From the NCBI GenBank assembly GCA_905221605.1, contig CAJNDS010002462.1, positions 374,001 to 411,381 on the forward strand: a stretch of DNA of 37,381 bases. The letters are read 5' to 3'. Source of the stretch: Symbiodinium natans (taxonomy: Eukaryota; Sar; Dinophyceae; Suessiales; Symbiodiniaceae). Positions within the stretch are counted from its first letter, which is position 1. Each line of letters begins with the position of its first letter. A program made the position numbers and the translations under genes. The notes under the pieces are model-generated. The model saw nothing but the letters and a program-made list of their open reading frames with translations, was not told where the DNA came from and did not search any database. This document shows positions 9,392 to 17,397 of this stretch, in pieces.

Positions 9392-9554
9392 ATGGAAAGT
9401 GGGAGCACGTACCAGGCGGCTGCACCACTGGTCGCGGTGCCTCTCGGCGAAAGGCTGATGGCCGTCGCGGTGGGCTTGCAGGAAGCAGAGGTGCGGGCAG
9501 GAGTTGCATGTCCTGAGCGCACCCTTCTCAGCATTGAAACGTGTTACGTAAACG
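9392..9554 (+). CDS. Candidate exon 1 of a two-exon small gene
   Basis: ATG at 9392; 54 codons rich in Ala, Val, Leu and Glu, ending in phase 1 at a GTAAGC donor (9555-9560). With exon 2 at 9690-9787 the total is 261 bp, a whole number of codons, giving an 86-residue protein with an Ala/Val-rich first half and a strongly basic tail. No family recognised. Another plus-strand frame (8953-9516) is open across the first 125 bases. Confidence 0.32.
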
Positions 9555-9689
9555 GTAAGCCCTAAAACCCTTTGGGGCCCTCAGCCCCAAAAAACCCGCA
9601 CTCCAACCCCAAGCCCCTTACAGACACCCTAAACCGCTTCTGCTCCCTCTTGTGGCCTTTGCTGTTTTTGCCTTGGAGAGCTCTGCCAG
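9555..9689 (+). other. Candidate 135-bp intron containing telomere-like motifs
   Basis: Begins GTAAGC and ends CTCTGCCAG after a pyrimidine-rich tract (TCTGCTCCCTCTTGTGG and TTTGCTGTTTTTGCC). It includes CCCTAAAACCC near its start and CCCTAAACC at 9628-9636, degenerate telomere-type units, and a small palindrome-like GGGGCCCTCAGCCCC at 9577-9591. Confidence 0.32.
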
Positions 9690-9787
9690 GTCGGGCTCCG
9701 AGGACTCAAGGGCGCCCCGTACCGGGAGGACTCTTCCGCAGTCTTCGAAGAGAGCAACAAAAGTTCAAATTACTGTATAAGCTATAA
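9690..9787 (+). CDS. Candidate exon 2, basic C-terminus
   Basis: Continues exon 1 in phase and ends at TAA 9785-9787. It encodes a Gly/Arg/Pro segment and a basic end (SLRREQQKFKLLYKL). The DNA immediately downstream turns AT-rich, consistent with the end of a gene. Confidence 0.3.
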
Positions 9788-9984
9788 ACCAGATCTAGAT
9801 AACTAAGTTTCGTTGTATCAAAATGTATCAAATGTACTATATCACATGTCACCAGGCAGTATTACCAAATGAGTAAAGCAGAAGAAGAAAGAGTAACCAG
9901 CATGGCGTAGAATCACATAATGCTAGACGAAGAAACATATATCAAATATTGAGATCATCGAATTAAAAAGCAACTTGAAAGATT
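9788..9984. other. AT-rich spacer
   Basis: About 200 bp clearly richer in A and T than its neighbours, without a coding frame or a recognisable regulatory motif. Probably the 3' flank of the gene to its left. Confidence 0.4.
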
Positions 9985-10178
9985 CAATTGGAAAGATTCA
10001 ACTGCGCAGCATGGCATCCATGCAGTACAAGATACAAAATCGACATGCTCTTAAAGGGGGAAAAACTGTACGGGGAGCTGGGTGGAGGGGGTTTAAGAAA
10101 TGTTTTCGGGCTCCGGATGGCCCCAACAGGCTCCGCAGAGAGAACTGACATTCGTGCCTTAGTAGAGAGAGGCGCCCC
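9985..10178 (+). CDS. Candidate exon ending at GTGAGC donor
   Basis: The frame encodes about 64 residues, including a Gly-rich turn (YGELGGGGLRNVFGLRM) and an Arg/Glu-rich end, and meets GTGAGC at 10179. A minus-strand ORF of 194 codons (9984-10568) covers the same region, so strand is not settled. No family recognised. Confidence 0.22.
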
Positions 10179-10202
10179 GTGAGCACTGGTGACCGCTGGT
10201 GT

Positions 10203-10382
10203 ATGTTGCGACGACAGGAGCTTGAGGAGCTGAAGCGCGCCTTTGCTCAACATCTTGCAGAAGGACTCTGGGGCTTTTTGCAGCGGTGGAGATGCTGCCA
10301 TCGACAGGAAAGATTTGCATTCTGCACTCCTCCCTGCCAGCCGCCTGCCGCTGATCCAGATGCTGGCTCTAGGTCTAGGTAG
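10203..10382 (+). CDS. Small hypothetical ORF, helical start and Cys/Pro-rich end
   Basis: ATG at 10203, 59 residues, TAG at 10380-10382. The first 27 residues form a clear amphipathic helix pattern (LRRQELEELKRAFAQHLAEG); the rest is Cys-, Arg- and Pro-rich. It lies 24 bp after the previous exon candidate and may be its continuation. Confidence 0.25.
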   Translation: MLRRQELEELKRAFAQHLAEGLWGFLQRWRCCHRQERFAFCTPPCQPPAADPDAGSRSR

Positions 10383-10400
10383 GATCCCATACCAAGTTGC

Positions 10401-10628
10401 ATGAAATACAATGGACGTGCATTTGTTACATCGTTTCAGCACGGATATGCCCTGCAAGCCCCGAAGCAACCCTGTCCTTTCCTCATGCCTCGCATCTGCC
10501 CCAAACTCATAGCATTCTTCGCGGCACTCAACCGCTGCACAGATCCAATCAACATGATCATCGGACATGGTATTGTTATAGTGTTTAATCTCATTGTCAG
10601 TGGCGCCTTCATGTCATTCTTAATCTAA
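10401..10628 (+). CDS. Small putative membrane protein
   Basis: ATG at 10401, 75 residues, TAA at 10626-10628. The N-terminal half is polar with several Cys and Pro; the last 25 residues (INMIIGHGIVIVFNLIVSG onward) are a single strongly hydrophobic segment, suggesting a C-terminal membrane anchor. No homologue is recognised. It lies about 130 bp upstream of the RCC1-like gene. Confidence 0.3.
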   Translation: MKYNGRAFVTSFQHGYALQAPKQPCPFLMPRICPKLIAFFAALNRCTDPINMIIGHGIVIVFNLIVSGAFMSFLI

Positions 10629-10760
10629 TCTTACACTTATGTTTCTTTTTGTTGAGTGTGAGGCAGTGCTCCACCATTAGCCTTCGAAGAGTCTGTTCAA
10701 TATTGCAACGTCTCGCAACATGTTTTGCAGTGTGATGGCTGATCTTTGTGCCCGACCGCC

Positions 10761-11810
10761 ATGAAACGTGGCAGCTTCGTGGGCGTCGGCCTGGCATTTG
10801 CCATATCGTATTGGATGTGTAGGGCTGCAAGTCGGTCCTTTGTTCCAGTCTGCTGTTCACAGCGCTTTCAGGCATTGCACCATGCAAGCATTGGATTGCC
10901 ACTGATCAAGAATGTCAGGAGTCTGTCCAGCAAGGTGTGCAGGCGAACTAGCTTGACATATTGGCTAAATGTCGGAACACTTCAAGTTTCCAGCAGCCCT
11001 GCCCGTACCTCTGCAGTGACGGCAGATGGTCAGTTAGTCTGTTTTGGAAACAACGAAGCCGGGCAATGTGACGTGCCGCCGGATATGGAATCAGTTTGGG
11101 CGGTCTCCGCTGGTGGAGGTCACACCTGTGCCGTAAAGACAGATGGTCAGCTGGTCTGCTTTGGAAGGAACGGACATGGGCAATGTGATGTGCCAGCGGA
11201 CTTAGGGCCAGTCTTGGCGGTCTCTGCGAGTTTATACCACACTTGTGCAGTGAGAGCAGTCGATGGTCGGCTGGTTTGCTTTGGAGGAAACCAAAAAGGG
11301 CAATGCGATGTGCCGGATGATTTGGGACCGGTTTGGGCTGTCTCTGCGGACAGGACTCATACATGTGCACTGAGAACAGATGGTCGGCTGGTGTGCTTTG
11401 GAGACAACACGCATTTTCAATCTGATGTGTCGATGGACTTGGGACGAGTTTTGGCAGTCTCAGCAGGCACATTTCATACTTGTGCAATGAAGGCAAATGG
11501 TCAACTGGTTTGCTTTGGGAGCAACGACTACGGACAATGTGATGTGCCAGCTGATCTGGGACCAGTCTTGGCAGTCTCTGCAGGCGTATATCATACCTGT
11601 GCAGTGAGAACAGATGGTCAGCTGGTTTGCTTTGGAGGCAACGCTTTTGGGCGATGTGATGTGCCAGCGGATTTGGGACCAGTCTTAGCAGTCTCAGCAG
11701 CCTTATATCATACCTGTGCGGTTCGAACCGATGGTACCCTGGTCTGTTTCGGAGGCAACGACGATGGGCAATGTGATGTGCCAGCGGACTTGAGACCTTT
11801 GACTGTGTAG
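10761..11810 (+). CDS. RCC1-like repeat protein with plastid-type leader
   Basis: A 349-residue protein whose residues 89-349 are seven tandem 39-residue units (one of 40, the last cut to 26). Each unit follows DG-LVCFG-N---GQCDVP-DLG-V-AVSAG--HTCAVRT, the RCC1/BLIP-II type of beta-propeller repeat. Such propellers mediate protein binding; the partner cannot be inferred. Each complete unit usually has three Cys (LVC, QCD, HTC); the fourth unit lacks the QCD Cys. The start is the ATG at 10761; 31 bp upstream lies TGTTTTGCAG, a plausible spliced-leader acceptor. Residues 1-25 have a basic n-region and a hydrophobic core (FVGVGLAFAISYWM), followed by SFVPV at 26-30. Residues 1-88 contain no Asp or Glu and many Ser, Arg and Lys. 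This is the layout of dinoflagellate plastid leaders (signal peptide plus FVAP-like transit peptide). There is no intron and no break. Plastid location is inferred. Confidence 0.85.
   Translation: MKRGSFVGVGLAFAISYWMCRAASRSFVPVCCSQRFQALHHASIGLPLIKNVRSLSSKVCRRTSLTYWLNVGTLQVSSSPARTSAVTADGQLVCFGNNEAGQCDVPPDMESVWAVSAGGGHTCAVKTDGQLVCFGRNGHGQCDVPADLGPVLAVSASLYHTCAVRAVDGRLVCFGGNQKGQCDVPDDLGPVWAVSADRTHTCALRTDGRLVCFGDNTHFQSDVSMDLGRVLAVSAGTFHTCAMKANGQLVCFGSNDYGQCDVPADLGPVLAVSAGVYHTCAVRTDGQLVCFGGNAFGRCDVPADLGPVLAVSAALYHTCAVRTDGTLVCFGGNDDGQCDVPADLRPLTV
11025..11807 (+). repeat. Seven tandem 117-bp coding repeats (RCC1-like units)
   Basis: Units begin at 11025, 11142, 11262, 11379, 11496, 11613 and 11730. 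The second has one extra codon and the seventh stops after 78 bp. The DNA of units 5 to 7 is clearly more alike than that of units 1 and 4, suggesting recent duplication or gene conversion at the 3' end of the array. Minus-strand ORFs of up to 182 codons across this region are shadows of the repeat. Confidence 0.9.
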
Positions 11811-12513
11811 AGCGTAGACAAGTACTGTACCGGTTGAGAGCTTGCTACCTTGTCACAGGGAGTTTCCGAACATCATCCCGTTAATATAGCCCTTACACTC
11901 CAGGCATGGGATGTTACAGCTCCCATCACGAAGGAAGTCCCGAGTAGAAAGCCTCAGCCTGCAGTGCTTCCGGCAACCTACACTGGCAGGTGTCAGTCTG
12001 AGTTTCACAGCTGGCACTCGCGACGGAGATCCATCAGTCGAATCATCCCAATCCACTAAACCCATCAGTCGAATCATCCCAATCCGCCAAACCCCTGCGT
12101 CCCAATCCTCAAATCGCAGCATAACGTGGAACAGCTGGAGCTCCCTGAAATACTGCAAGGCATGGCTGCAGTCACGATTTGCGAACGCTACAGGGCCTCT
12201 CGAGATTGAACTGGAACATGGAAACAGACACCATTAATCCTAGATATTTTGAAACCAGAATGTATGCTGCTACAAGAACAGGACTGTGATTGCCGTCAGC
12301 CCCTTCAAAAGTCAATACAAGAGCCCTGCTTATTGTCACTACACCTGCCGAGTACGCGAACACACACCATGTTCACACCCTACAAGTTCAGAGTCAGGCT
12401 TGAAGTGGTTGAGTTGAGGTGGACGACGGGGTGATGCTCGAAAGTACGTAGACAGTACGTAGACTTGTTTATCTTGCAACTGATATTTCTGCTTACAGCT
12501 TCGACACCTCTTC
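11811..12513. other. Spacer with a 31-bp tandem duplication
   Basis: CCATCAGTCGAATCATCCCA and the following bases ATCC occur at 12031-12054 and again at 12062-12085 (period 31 bp). Further on, GTACGTAGACA is doubled at about 12444-12466. An ORF at 11911-12237 crosses the duplication but has no other support. Just before the telomeric block lies CTGATATTTCTGCTTACAG (12480-12498), an acceptor-like sequence. Confidence 0.45.
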
Positions 12514-12600
12514 AAACCCTAAACCGTAAACCCTAAACCCTAAACCCTAAACCCTAAGCCCTAAACCCCCGAACCCCCGAACCCCCGAACCCCCGAACCC
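12514..12600 (-). repeat. Interstitial telomere-type block (CCCTAAA)n with CCCCCGAA variant
   Basis: Roughly six CCCTAAA units, with CCGTAAA and CCCTAAG variants, pass into four exact copies of an 8-bp variant, CCCCCGAA. The G-rich strand is the minus strand. Dinoflagellate telomeres are of the TTTAGGG type; here the block is far from any visible chromosome end. Confidence 0.93.
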
Positions 12601-12613
12601 TGTGGCGGTTCAG

Positions 12614-12819
12614 GAGAGCAGCGCGAGGCAGCGCTGCGCGCAGCTGAGTTGTCTTGGGGTTCCTGGAACTCGCCTCATGCGCATGCCTTGTATGGCGTTC
12701 AGACAAAACTGCAGCAAGTTGAGTGTGGCAGGGTTCTAGATTTTGACATGCAACGCAGTTCCGGGGCTTCAGGGCATCAGGGTTCCAGAAAACTTTGCAA
12801 TCCCTGCCCTAAACCTTGA
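12614..12819 (+). CDS. Candidate terminal exon next to the telomeric block
   Basis: Begins right after GGCGGTTCAG (12604-12613), which follows the C-rich telomeric block, and is open for 68 codons to TGA at 12817-12819. The first half is Ala/Glu-rich and helical (REAALRAAELSWGSW); the second half has Cys, Ser, Gly and His. No ATG before mid-frame, so it would be an internal or last exon. No family recognised. Confidence 0.3.
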
Positions 12820-12947
12820 TGACCTTAAATGTGCAGCGCAGGAAAACGCAGCAAGATCCAAGAGGGGCAATCCACACAAGGTTCTTCTGTCAAGAGTAGT
12901 GCATTCAAGATGAACAAGGACCTAACAAGGTCCAATCCAAGACGTTC

Positions 12948-13377
12948 TTAGATGAACTGCTTTACACAGTCGTAGAACTCGGCCAGCATCATACTGTAGT
13001 CGATGAGCCGAATGCCTGAGCACTTTTGCACTTGCTTTTTGATTTGTGGGGGATCCATGTGGTTGTGACGCCAATACACGCCCAGGCGGGAAGAGCTGGA
13101 GCGGCTGAAAGGGATTCTTCCTGAGTCACCCAACTCTGTCCTCTGAGACTAATGACCCCCTGCTTGGAAAAGTCGCTTGCATCGTCTGCCGAGTCTGCCT
13201 CAAGGCTGGTCGTTTGAGGGTTGGATCCAAGATCTTGCTGCTGGCTCTTACAAGCACGGACAAGCTTCTGAATCGGCACATCATGCATGGCTTCTGCAGT
13301 TTAGCGGTGACAACTTTTTCTTCAGCACTTCTGGCCACCAGTGTGAGCTCAGATGGGTTGAGAAGCTGTGTCTCCAT
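12948..13377 (-). pseudogene. Antisense coding remnant in three frames
   Basis: On the minus strand an ATG at 13377 opens a frame beginning METQLLNPSELTLVARSAEE. Protein-like sequence then continues in a second frame (about 13285-13130, with SLEADSADDASDFSKQ) and in a third (about 13130-12948, ending GIRLIDYSMMLAEFYD and then a stop). The three pieces abut with no room for normal introns, so this reads as a gene with two frameshifts. Plus-strand frames over part of the region are also open, so this is tentative. If real, it would diverge from the gene at 13407 with only 29 bp between the two ATGs. Confidence 0.27.
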
Positions 13378-13406
13378 ACCGCAAGTCGACTCCTCGCATT
13401 TCGGCC

Positions 13407-14328
13407 ATGGCGAGCAATGCGCAGGCGGAGCAGGTGGAGCAGGCTTTTCACGAGGCTGAGAGAGAGCAGAAGCCGGACTCCTTGGAGGGCGAGCCGAGTG
13501 AGCCGATCACCAGTCAGGACGCGGTGATCCTGGCCCTGCAGGAGACGCCAGAGACGAAGAACATCCTCGATGTGATGGGCGCAGTCCTGTACCAACCCGC
13601 TTCATCCCAGGATCCCTCAAATCCAGGCCAGAGCGCGGGTGTGCCGACCACCTTCAAAGTCCCGAAGGGTTCTGATTTCTACATCACCCTCCTGACCACC
13701 ATTGGAGCCGGGCTCTTCTTTGCCTACATCATCAGCACGGGTATCGCTTTTGTATGGGCTCTCATAAACATGATGATGAAACAGTGCGGCCAGGAGCACT
13801 GGAAGACGGACGGGGACACTGCTTGCAACGCGAAACTGATCAACGCTTTGGTGCTGTCCATTGAGTTGCGGTGCTTTGAGAGCAAGCCTGCTGCTATGCC
13901 CCAAGAAGACTTCGATGAGGTTTGCTCAGGCTACTGGATGGAATGCGCAGGGACGGGACTTTTCTTCTTGGTCGCAATTGTAAGCATCTTGTACACCGAG
14001 CTTGGAAAGGTGGCTTACAAGGTAACCTTCCACGAGAGCCTCTTCGTGGTCGAGTCCTGGCATGGCAAGCTCCTCGAATGCAGCTTCTTTGCCGATGTCG
14101 TTGCTGCTAAGACCTCGAGCTTCGGCCTCGAGGTCACCACCAAGGCCAGGGTTCGCACCGGCAAGGGCGGGTGCGACCCTGATGGCTCGCACTTTTGGGA
14201 AAGCCTTGGCCTCGAAAGACTCTTCGGGTCCGGCAAGAAGGAGAAGACCCTGCGCATCCACGGCGATGCCGCGATCTCCGTGCTTGCAGGCGATGGGCCC
14301 CCCAGGCGTGCCTTCCTCCAGGACTTCG
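13407..14328 (+). CDS. Duplicated-module membrane protein, exon 1
   Basis: The ATG at 13407 is in GCCATGG, and TGACAACTTTTTCTTCAG at 13308-13325 could accept a spliced leader. Residues 1-90 are polar and acidic (disordered). Residues 91-120 (FYITLLTTIGAGLFFAYIIS onward) are a first membrane segment and 182-203 (GTGLFFLVAIVSILYTELG) a second, separated by a loop with four Cys. About 105 soluble residues follow. The exon ends in phase 1 at 14328. Read through, the frame meets a stop at 14379-14381 inside the intron, whereas splicing to 14871 extends it without a break. The family is unknown to me; it could be a sensor, channel-like or scaffold protein. Confidence 0.65.
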
Positions 14329-14870
14329 GTCAACATATGGATGGTTGTCAAAAGGAGGGTCCCTTTTTGGATCCCTATTAGAATACGGCACCTGAAATTT
14401 AGGGTACCGCAAAAGGGATCATAATTGTAAACGCTTGCGCGTGCCGCCTCGGCAGCCGGGCCGGCTCAGCGCATGCAGTATGTGAACAGGGGCGTCCCCG
14501 GGCGTGGGAAGGGTTGGTTGGGGGAAGGAGCAGGCAAAAAATACGCTTCTCGGCAGGAAGCTGACAAAGATCCCTTTGTCGGAGCCGCCGACAGGCGGGA
14601 CCCTCCGCGGCATCGGTTTGCTGCTGCTCCAAGCGATCGGGGGGGGGTCCCACAGAGGGGGGGGGGGGGATCCGTCACAAAATTCTGCATGGGGGCGGAA
14701 GGATTGGGTGAGGGGGAAGGAGACCGGATCCAGGTCTGCTTGTTCCAGACGCTTCTCGGCAGGAAGCCGAGGCGAATTTTGACAACCACCCATATCTAGT
14801 TCCGGTCACAAGTTAAGGAAAATCGATCGATGCTTTTTCACTTGTTTCGTTTGTCGCTTCCTGCAGTTAG
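14329..14870 (+). other. Predicted 542-bp intron
   Basis: Begins GTCAAC and ends, after a pyrimidine-rich run (TTTTTCACTTGTTTCGTTTG), in CTGCAGTTAG. Removing exactly these bases joins the two exons in one frame (Asp-Phe-Ala-Arg-Pro) with a total of 2067 bp, a whole number of codons. Inside are a near-perfect inverted repeat, a 19-bp exact direct repeat (14543-14561 and 14749-14767) and runs of G (14640-14670). A CAG just upstream gives another acceptor, but it does not keep the frame. Confidence 0.55.
14335..14795. mobile_element. Possible MITE or introner-like element inside the intron
   Basis: ATATGGATGGTTGTCAAAA at 14335-14353 matches the reverse complement of 14777-14795 at 18 of 19 bases. 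The 461-bp span starts 6 bp after the 5' splice site and ends 75 bp before the 3' splice site. The internal 19-bp direct repeat (ACGCTTCTCGGCAGGAAGC, twice) is preceded both times by a similar G-rich stretch with GGGGGAAGGAG. No coding capacity and no clear target-site duplication. It may be a non-autonomous DNA element, or only a stem within the intron. Confidence 0.35.
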
Positions 14871-16015
14871 CACGGCCCGGAGAGGAGTTCGCGAAGCGCC
14901 TGCCCGTGAGCATCCAGGGCTTCGACGGCGTGGCTGTGGTCGCTGGCGAGCCCGAGGCCCGACACCAAAAGACTGCATTGGCAAAGAGCATTTTCATAGA
15001 CACCACGATGGCAGACATTGAAAAATCCCATATATGTATATACACGCCATATTCTGAGGGAAGTACGGTGGCGTGCCGTGTGCGGCGTGCGGGTGGCGCG
15101 TTGTGTGGGGGTGGGGTGGCGTGCGTTGGCGTGCGCTGGGAGTATGTTCACGCACACTTTCTGAACAACACAACAACTTCTTCGGGGCCTGCAAGCGTGC
15201 TGGGGAGTCTGATGGTGAGGTCTATGTTCAGGGCTAGGTCTCATATGTGGTTTCATAATTCGATGAGAGAGGCCGCGGTTCTGGCCACAAGCTTATTGGA
15301 CGGACGACTGGGAAACATCCTGAAAGCAAGGCGAGGTGAGGGTGAGCCGGAGAGGGTTCGCAAGCCCATTTCGTGTGACCTCTACACGGAGGTCCTCTTC
15401 ATTGTGCTGATGGTGGCTATCGGTTGCTATTGCCTTGCGGTCCTCATGAATATCTTTGGGTGGGCAATGGCCACTGGGAGGGGCAAGTGCACACATGATA
15501 TGAAGCCTGGCGTGGACTTGTGTGACTTTGTCCGTGTCTTCTCTCCGATTGAGCTTCCCCTTGTTACCGTGCAGGAGTACATCAATGTGGGAATTTTCGT
15601 TGCCTCTTGCGCTGTCTATCCGCTTTGGACCTTCATGAACATGCCCTTCGAGTACAGGTTCCACCAGAAAGATGTGGTCGAGGAAGTCCTTTTCGCTGGG
15701 TGGCAGTCCCAGGCGAGCACCATGGTCGTCCAAGGAGACATAGAGGCGATGGAGATGGTTTGGGGGACGATGGAGAAGTACATCAGGGCAACGGTCAGAG
15801 CGATCTACATCGTTAAGCAAGGGATCGCCAAGCCCTTCGAAGTTACGGCCAGGTTCGCGCAGACGGACATGAAGATTGGGCTGGTTGACAATGACTGCGC
15901 CTCTTGCAGTGGTCATAGAGCGAAGGCTCTAAGCTACAAGGAATCGATCGTGCGTGCCCTCAACGAGACGAAGCCTGGCCACTTGCCATTGCCTGAAGCT
16001 GAGGCTGAGGCATGA
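14871..16015 (+). CDS. Duplicated-module membrane protein, exon 2
   Basis: Continues exon 1 in frame to TGA at 16013-16015 (688 residues in total). A soluble part follows the splice (KRLPVSIQGFDGVAVVAGEP), then a second membrane pair: at about 15380-15465 (EVLFIVLMVAIGCYCLAVLM) and 15581-15640 (INVGIFVASCAVYPLWTFM), again with Cys in the loop and a charged soluble domain after it. The N-terminal end of this half (AAVLATSLLDGRLGNIL) resembles exon 1 (AVILALQETPETKNIL), so the protein looks internally duplicated. About 15036-15150 is GT-rich and reads poorly as protein; it may be an additional intron whose boundaries I could not fix. The C-terminus is an EAEAEA tail. Confidence 0.6.
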
Positions 16016-16299
16016 GCCGTGTGGAACCGTGTGGAGCTGACAGGGCTAAAGACCCTGAGCCCTACATAAAAGTGAAGCCTGCGGCATCTGGATTTTTCTG
16101 GATTCTGGCCCCACGAAATCGGGGGACGAGATGCTGGCATGAAGCCGCATCAAAGAAACTCTGCTTCAAGAAGGCCGTCAACAGGGAAGTCAAAGACGAA
16201 GAAGATGAGCTGGAGGATGAGATGACGGCCAGTGAAAGGAAGCGGGACTGTCGGTTTCTGGCCCCTTCAAGGGATTGGCCTGAGATACCGGCCCCGTAA
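16012..16299 (+). CDS. Small ORF overlapping the end of the membrane-protein gene
   Basis: Its ATG overlaps the TGA of the previous gene (ATGA at 16012-16015) and the frame is open for 95 residues. Residues about 55-80 are strongly acidic then basic (REVKDEEDELEDEMTASERK), which reads like a real charged region. It could be an alternative 3' exon of the gene before it rather than a separate gene, since overlapping genes are not expected in this kind of genome. No family recognised. Confidence 0.3.
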   Translation: MSRVEPCGADRAKDPEPYIKVKPAASGFFWILAPRNRGTRCWHEAASKKLCFKKAVNREVKDEEDELEDEMTASERKRDCRFLAPSRDWPEIPAP

Positions 16300-17369
16300 A
16301 GCGCGAGGCCAGGACTGTGCAGACCTCTACAGGACTGCACTTTACACCTTGCTTGGCCTTAGCCTTGGGGGTCGAATGTATAATGGACCCAAAAGCTGAG
16401 TTGCGTAGGTACTTCACGTACTTCACTTGCTTCAGCATGTTTGTCGAAGACATTCATGAAGACTGTTGAAAGCAGCGGAGGGCGGCTTATCGAAGCTCAA
16501 CTGTGTCAGCAGCAAGCTCGTGAAGACTCTGGTGGGAAGCCAGCCAAAGTGTTGAGGTGGAGCGACGGCAAAAGAATCTTCTCGCTTTGTATCCTGCAAG
16601 CGGGCAGCATATTTTTGTTAGCTTGCCCGTGCATAGAGTTTTCGAGGCACTGGAGAGGTTATCATGTGAGCGCTGCACGCCATTGCTCGTTTGTTTGCCC
16701 GAAGCTTCAACGAAGCTTCAAGTGGACAGAAGAAATCGCTTTAGAACTGGAATCTCGAACCTTGATAACAACTCGAAAAAGCCAGAGAGACACAAGCACG
16801 CACACATACATACGTACGTACATACATACCTACATACATAGCCGACTCAAGATTCTGAAGACGCATCCTTCCCAACACAGCCGATCCTAGGAATGAGGTA
16901 GGCTTCCACGTCTTGCAGCCTGTGCTCTGCTAGCGCTAACTCTGGCAGCACCGATCCTTTTGACGTGCCGTCCCGATGGAAACTGCGCAGTTTACGCCAC
17001 GTACTTGGAATTTTGCTTGAACATCTGAATTGCAGAGGTATTTCTGCCCATCTTCCTGTGTGTCTAAGGTTTCACCAATACGGCCAATACGACCAGATGT
17101 GGCCTGGGCAGCCTGGGCATGAGGCGCAGAGCGAAGCAGAGCACACTAAGTCACTGTGATCGCAGCGTGATCGGTGCCTCCTTCTACAGATATAATTCAT
17201 AATATCCAAAAATTTATAGTACATAGTATATAATATAGAGTAAAGAGTATAATATCTTCCTTGTATATAATGTCTTAACCTTTCCTAGTATTTCAGGTAC
17301 AGACACAGACCCAGCAGCTGCCGCCCATGCAGCTCGGCAGCGCATTGCAATGCCCTGGGCCAGCTGATG
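16300..17369. other. Gene-poor stretch with ACAT microsatellite and AT-rich island
   Basis: Holds a CATA/CGTA microsatellite (16799-16840) and a strongly AT-rich island at about 17186-17280, dominated by TATA and AATAT words. ORFs at 16441-16890 and 16965-17159 have no supporting signal. Nothing else recognised. Confidence 0.5.
16799..16840 (+). repeat. (CATA)n microsatellite with CGTA variants
   Basis: ACATACATACGTACGTACAT and further CATA units, directly visible; a doubled CGTA in the middle gives a short palindrome. Confidence 0.9.
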
Positions 17370-17397
17370 AGGGTTTAGGGTTTAGGGTTTAGGGTTC
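17370..17397 (+). repeat. Interstitial telomere-type block (TTTAGGG)n
   Basis: Four G-rich units, AGGGTTTAGGGTTTAGGGTT onward. The flanks share only a 4-bp GATG, which is not informative. Confidence 0.9.

Noticed and set aside
9984-10568. 194-codon minus-strand ORF
   Set aside because: It lacks a domain or signal and overlaps three plus-strand candidates; left undecided rather than annotated.
10948-11496. 182-codon minus-strand ORF
   Set aside because: It is the antisense shadow of the RCC1-like repeat gene; the plus strand has the recognisable repeat and leader.
12514-12600. Flanking direct repeat at the 12.5-kb telomeric block
   Set aside because: Only TTCA is shared between the flanks, which is not significant; the same applies to GATG at 17.4 kb and the offset TTGTCA at 33.6 kb.
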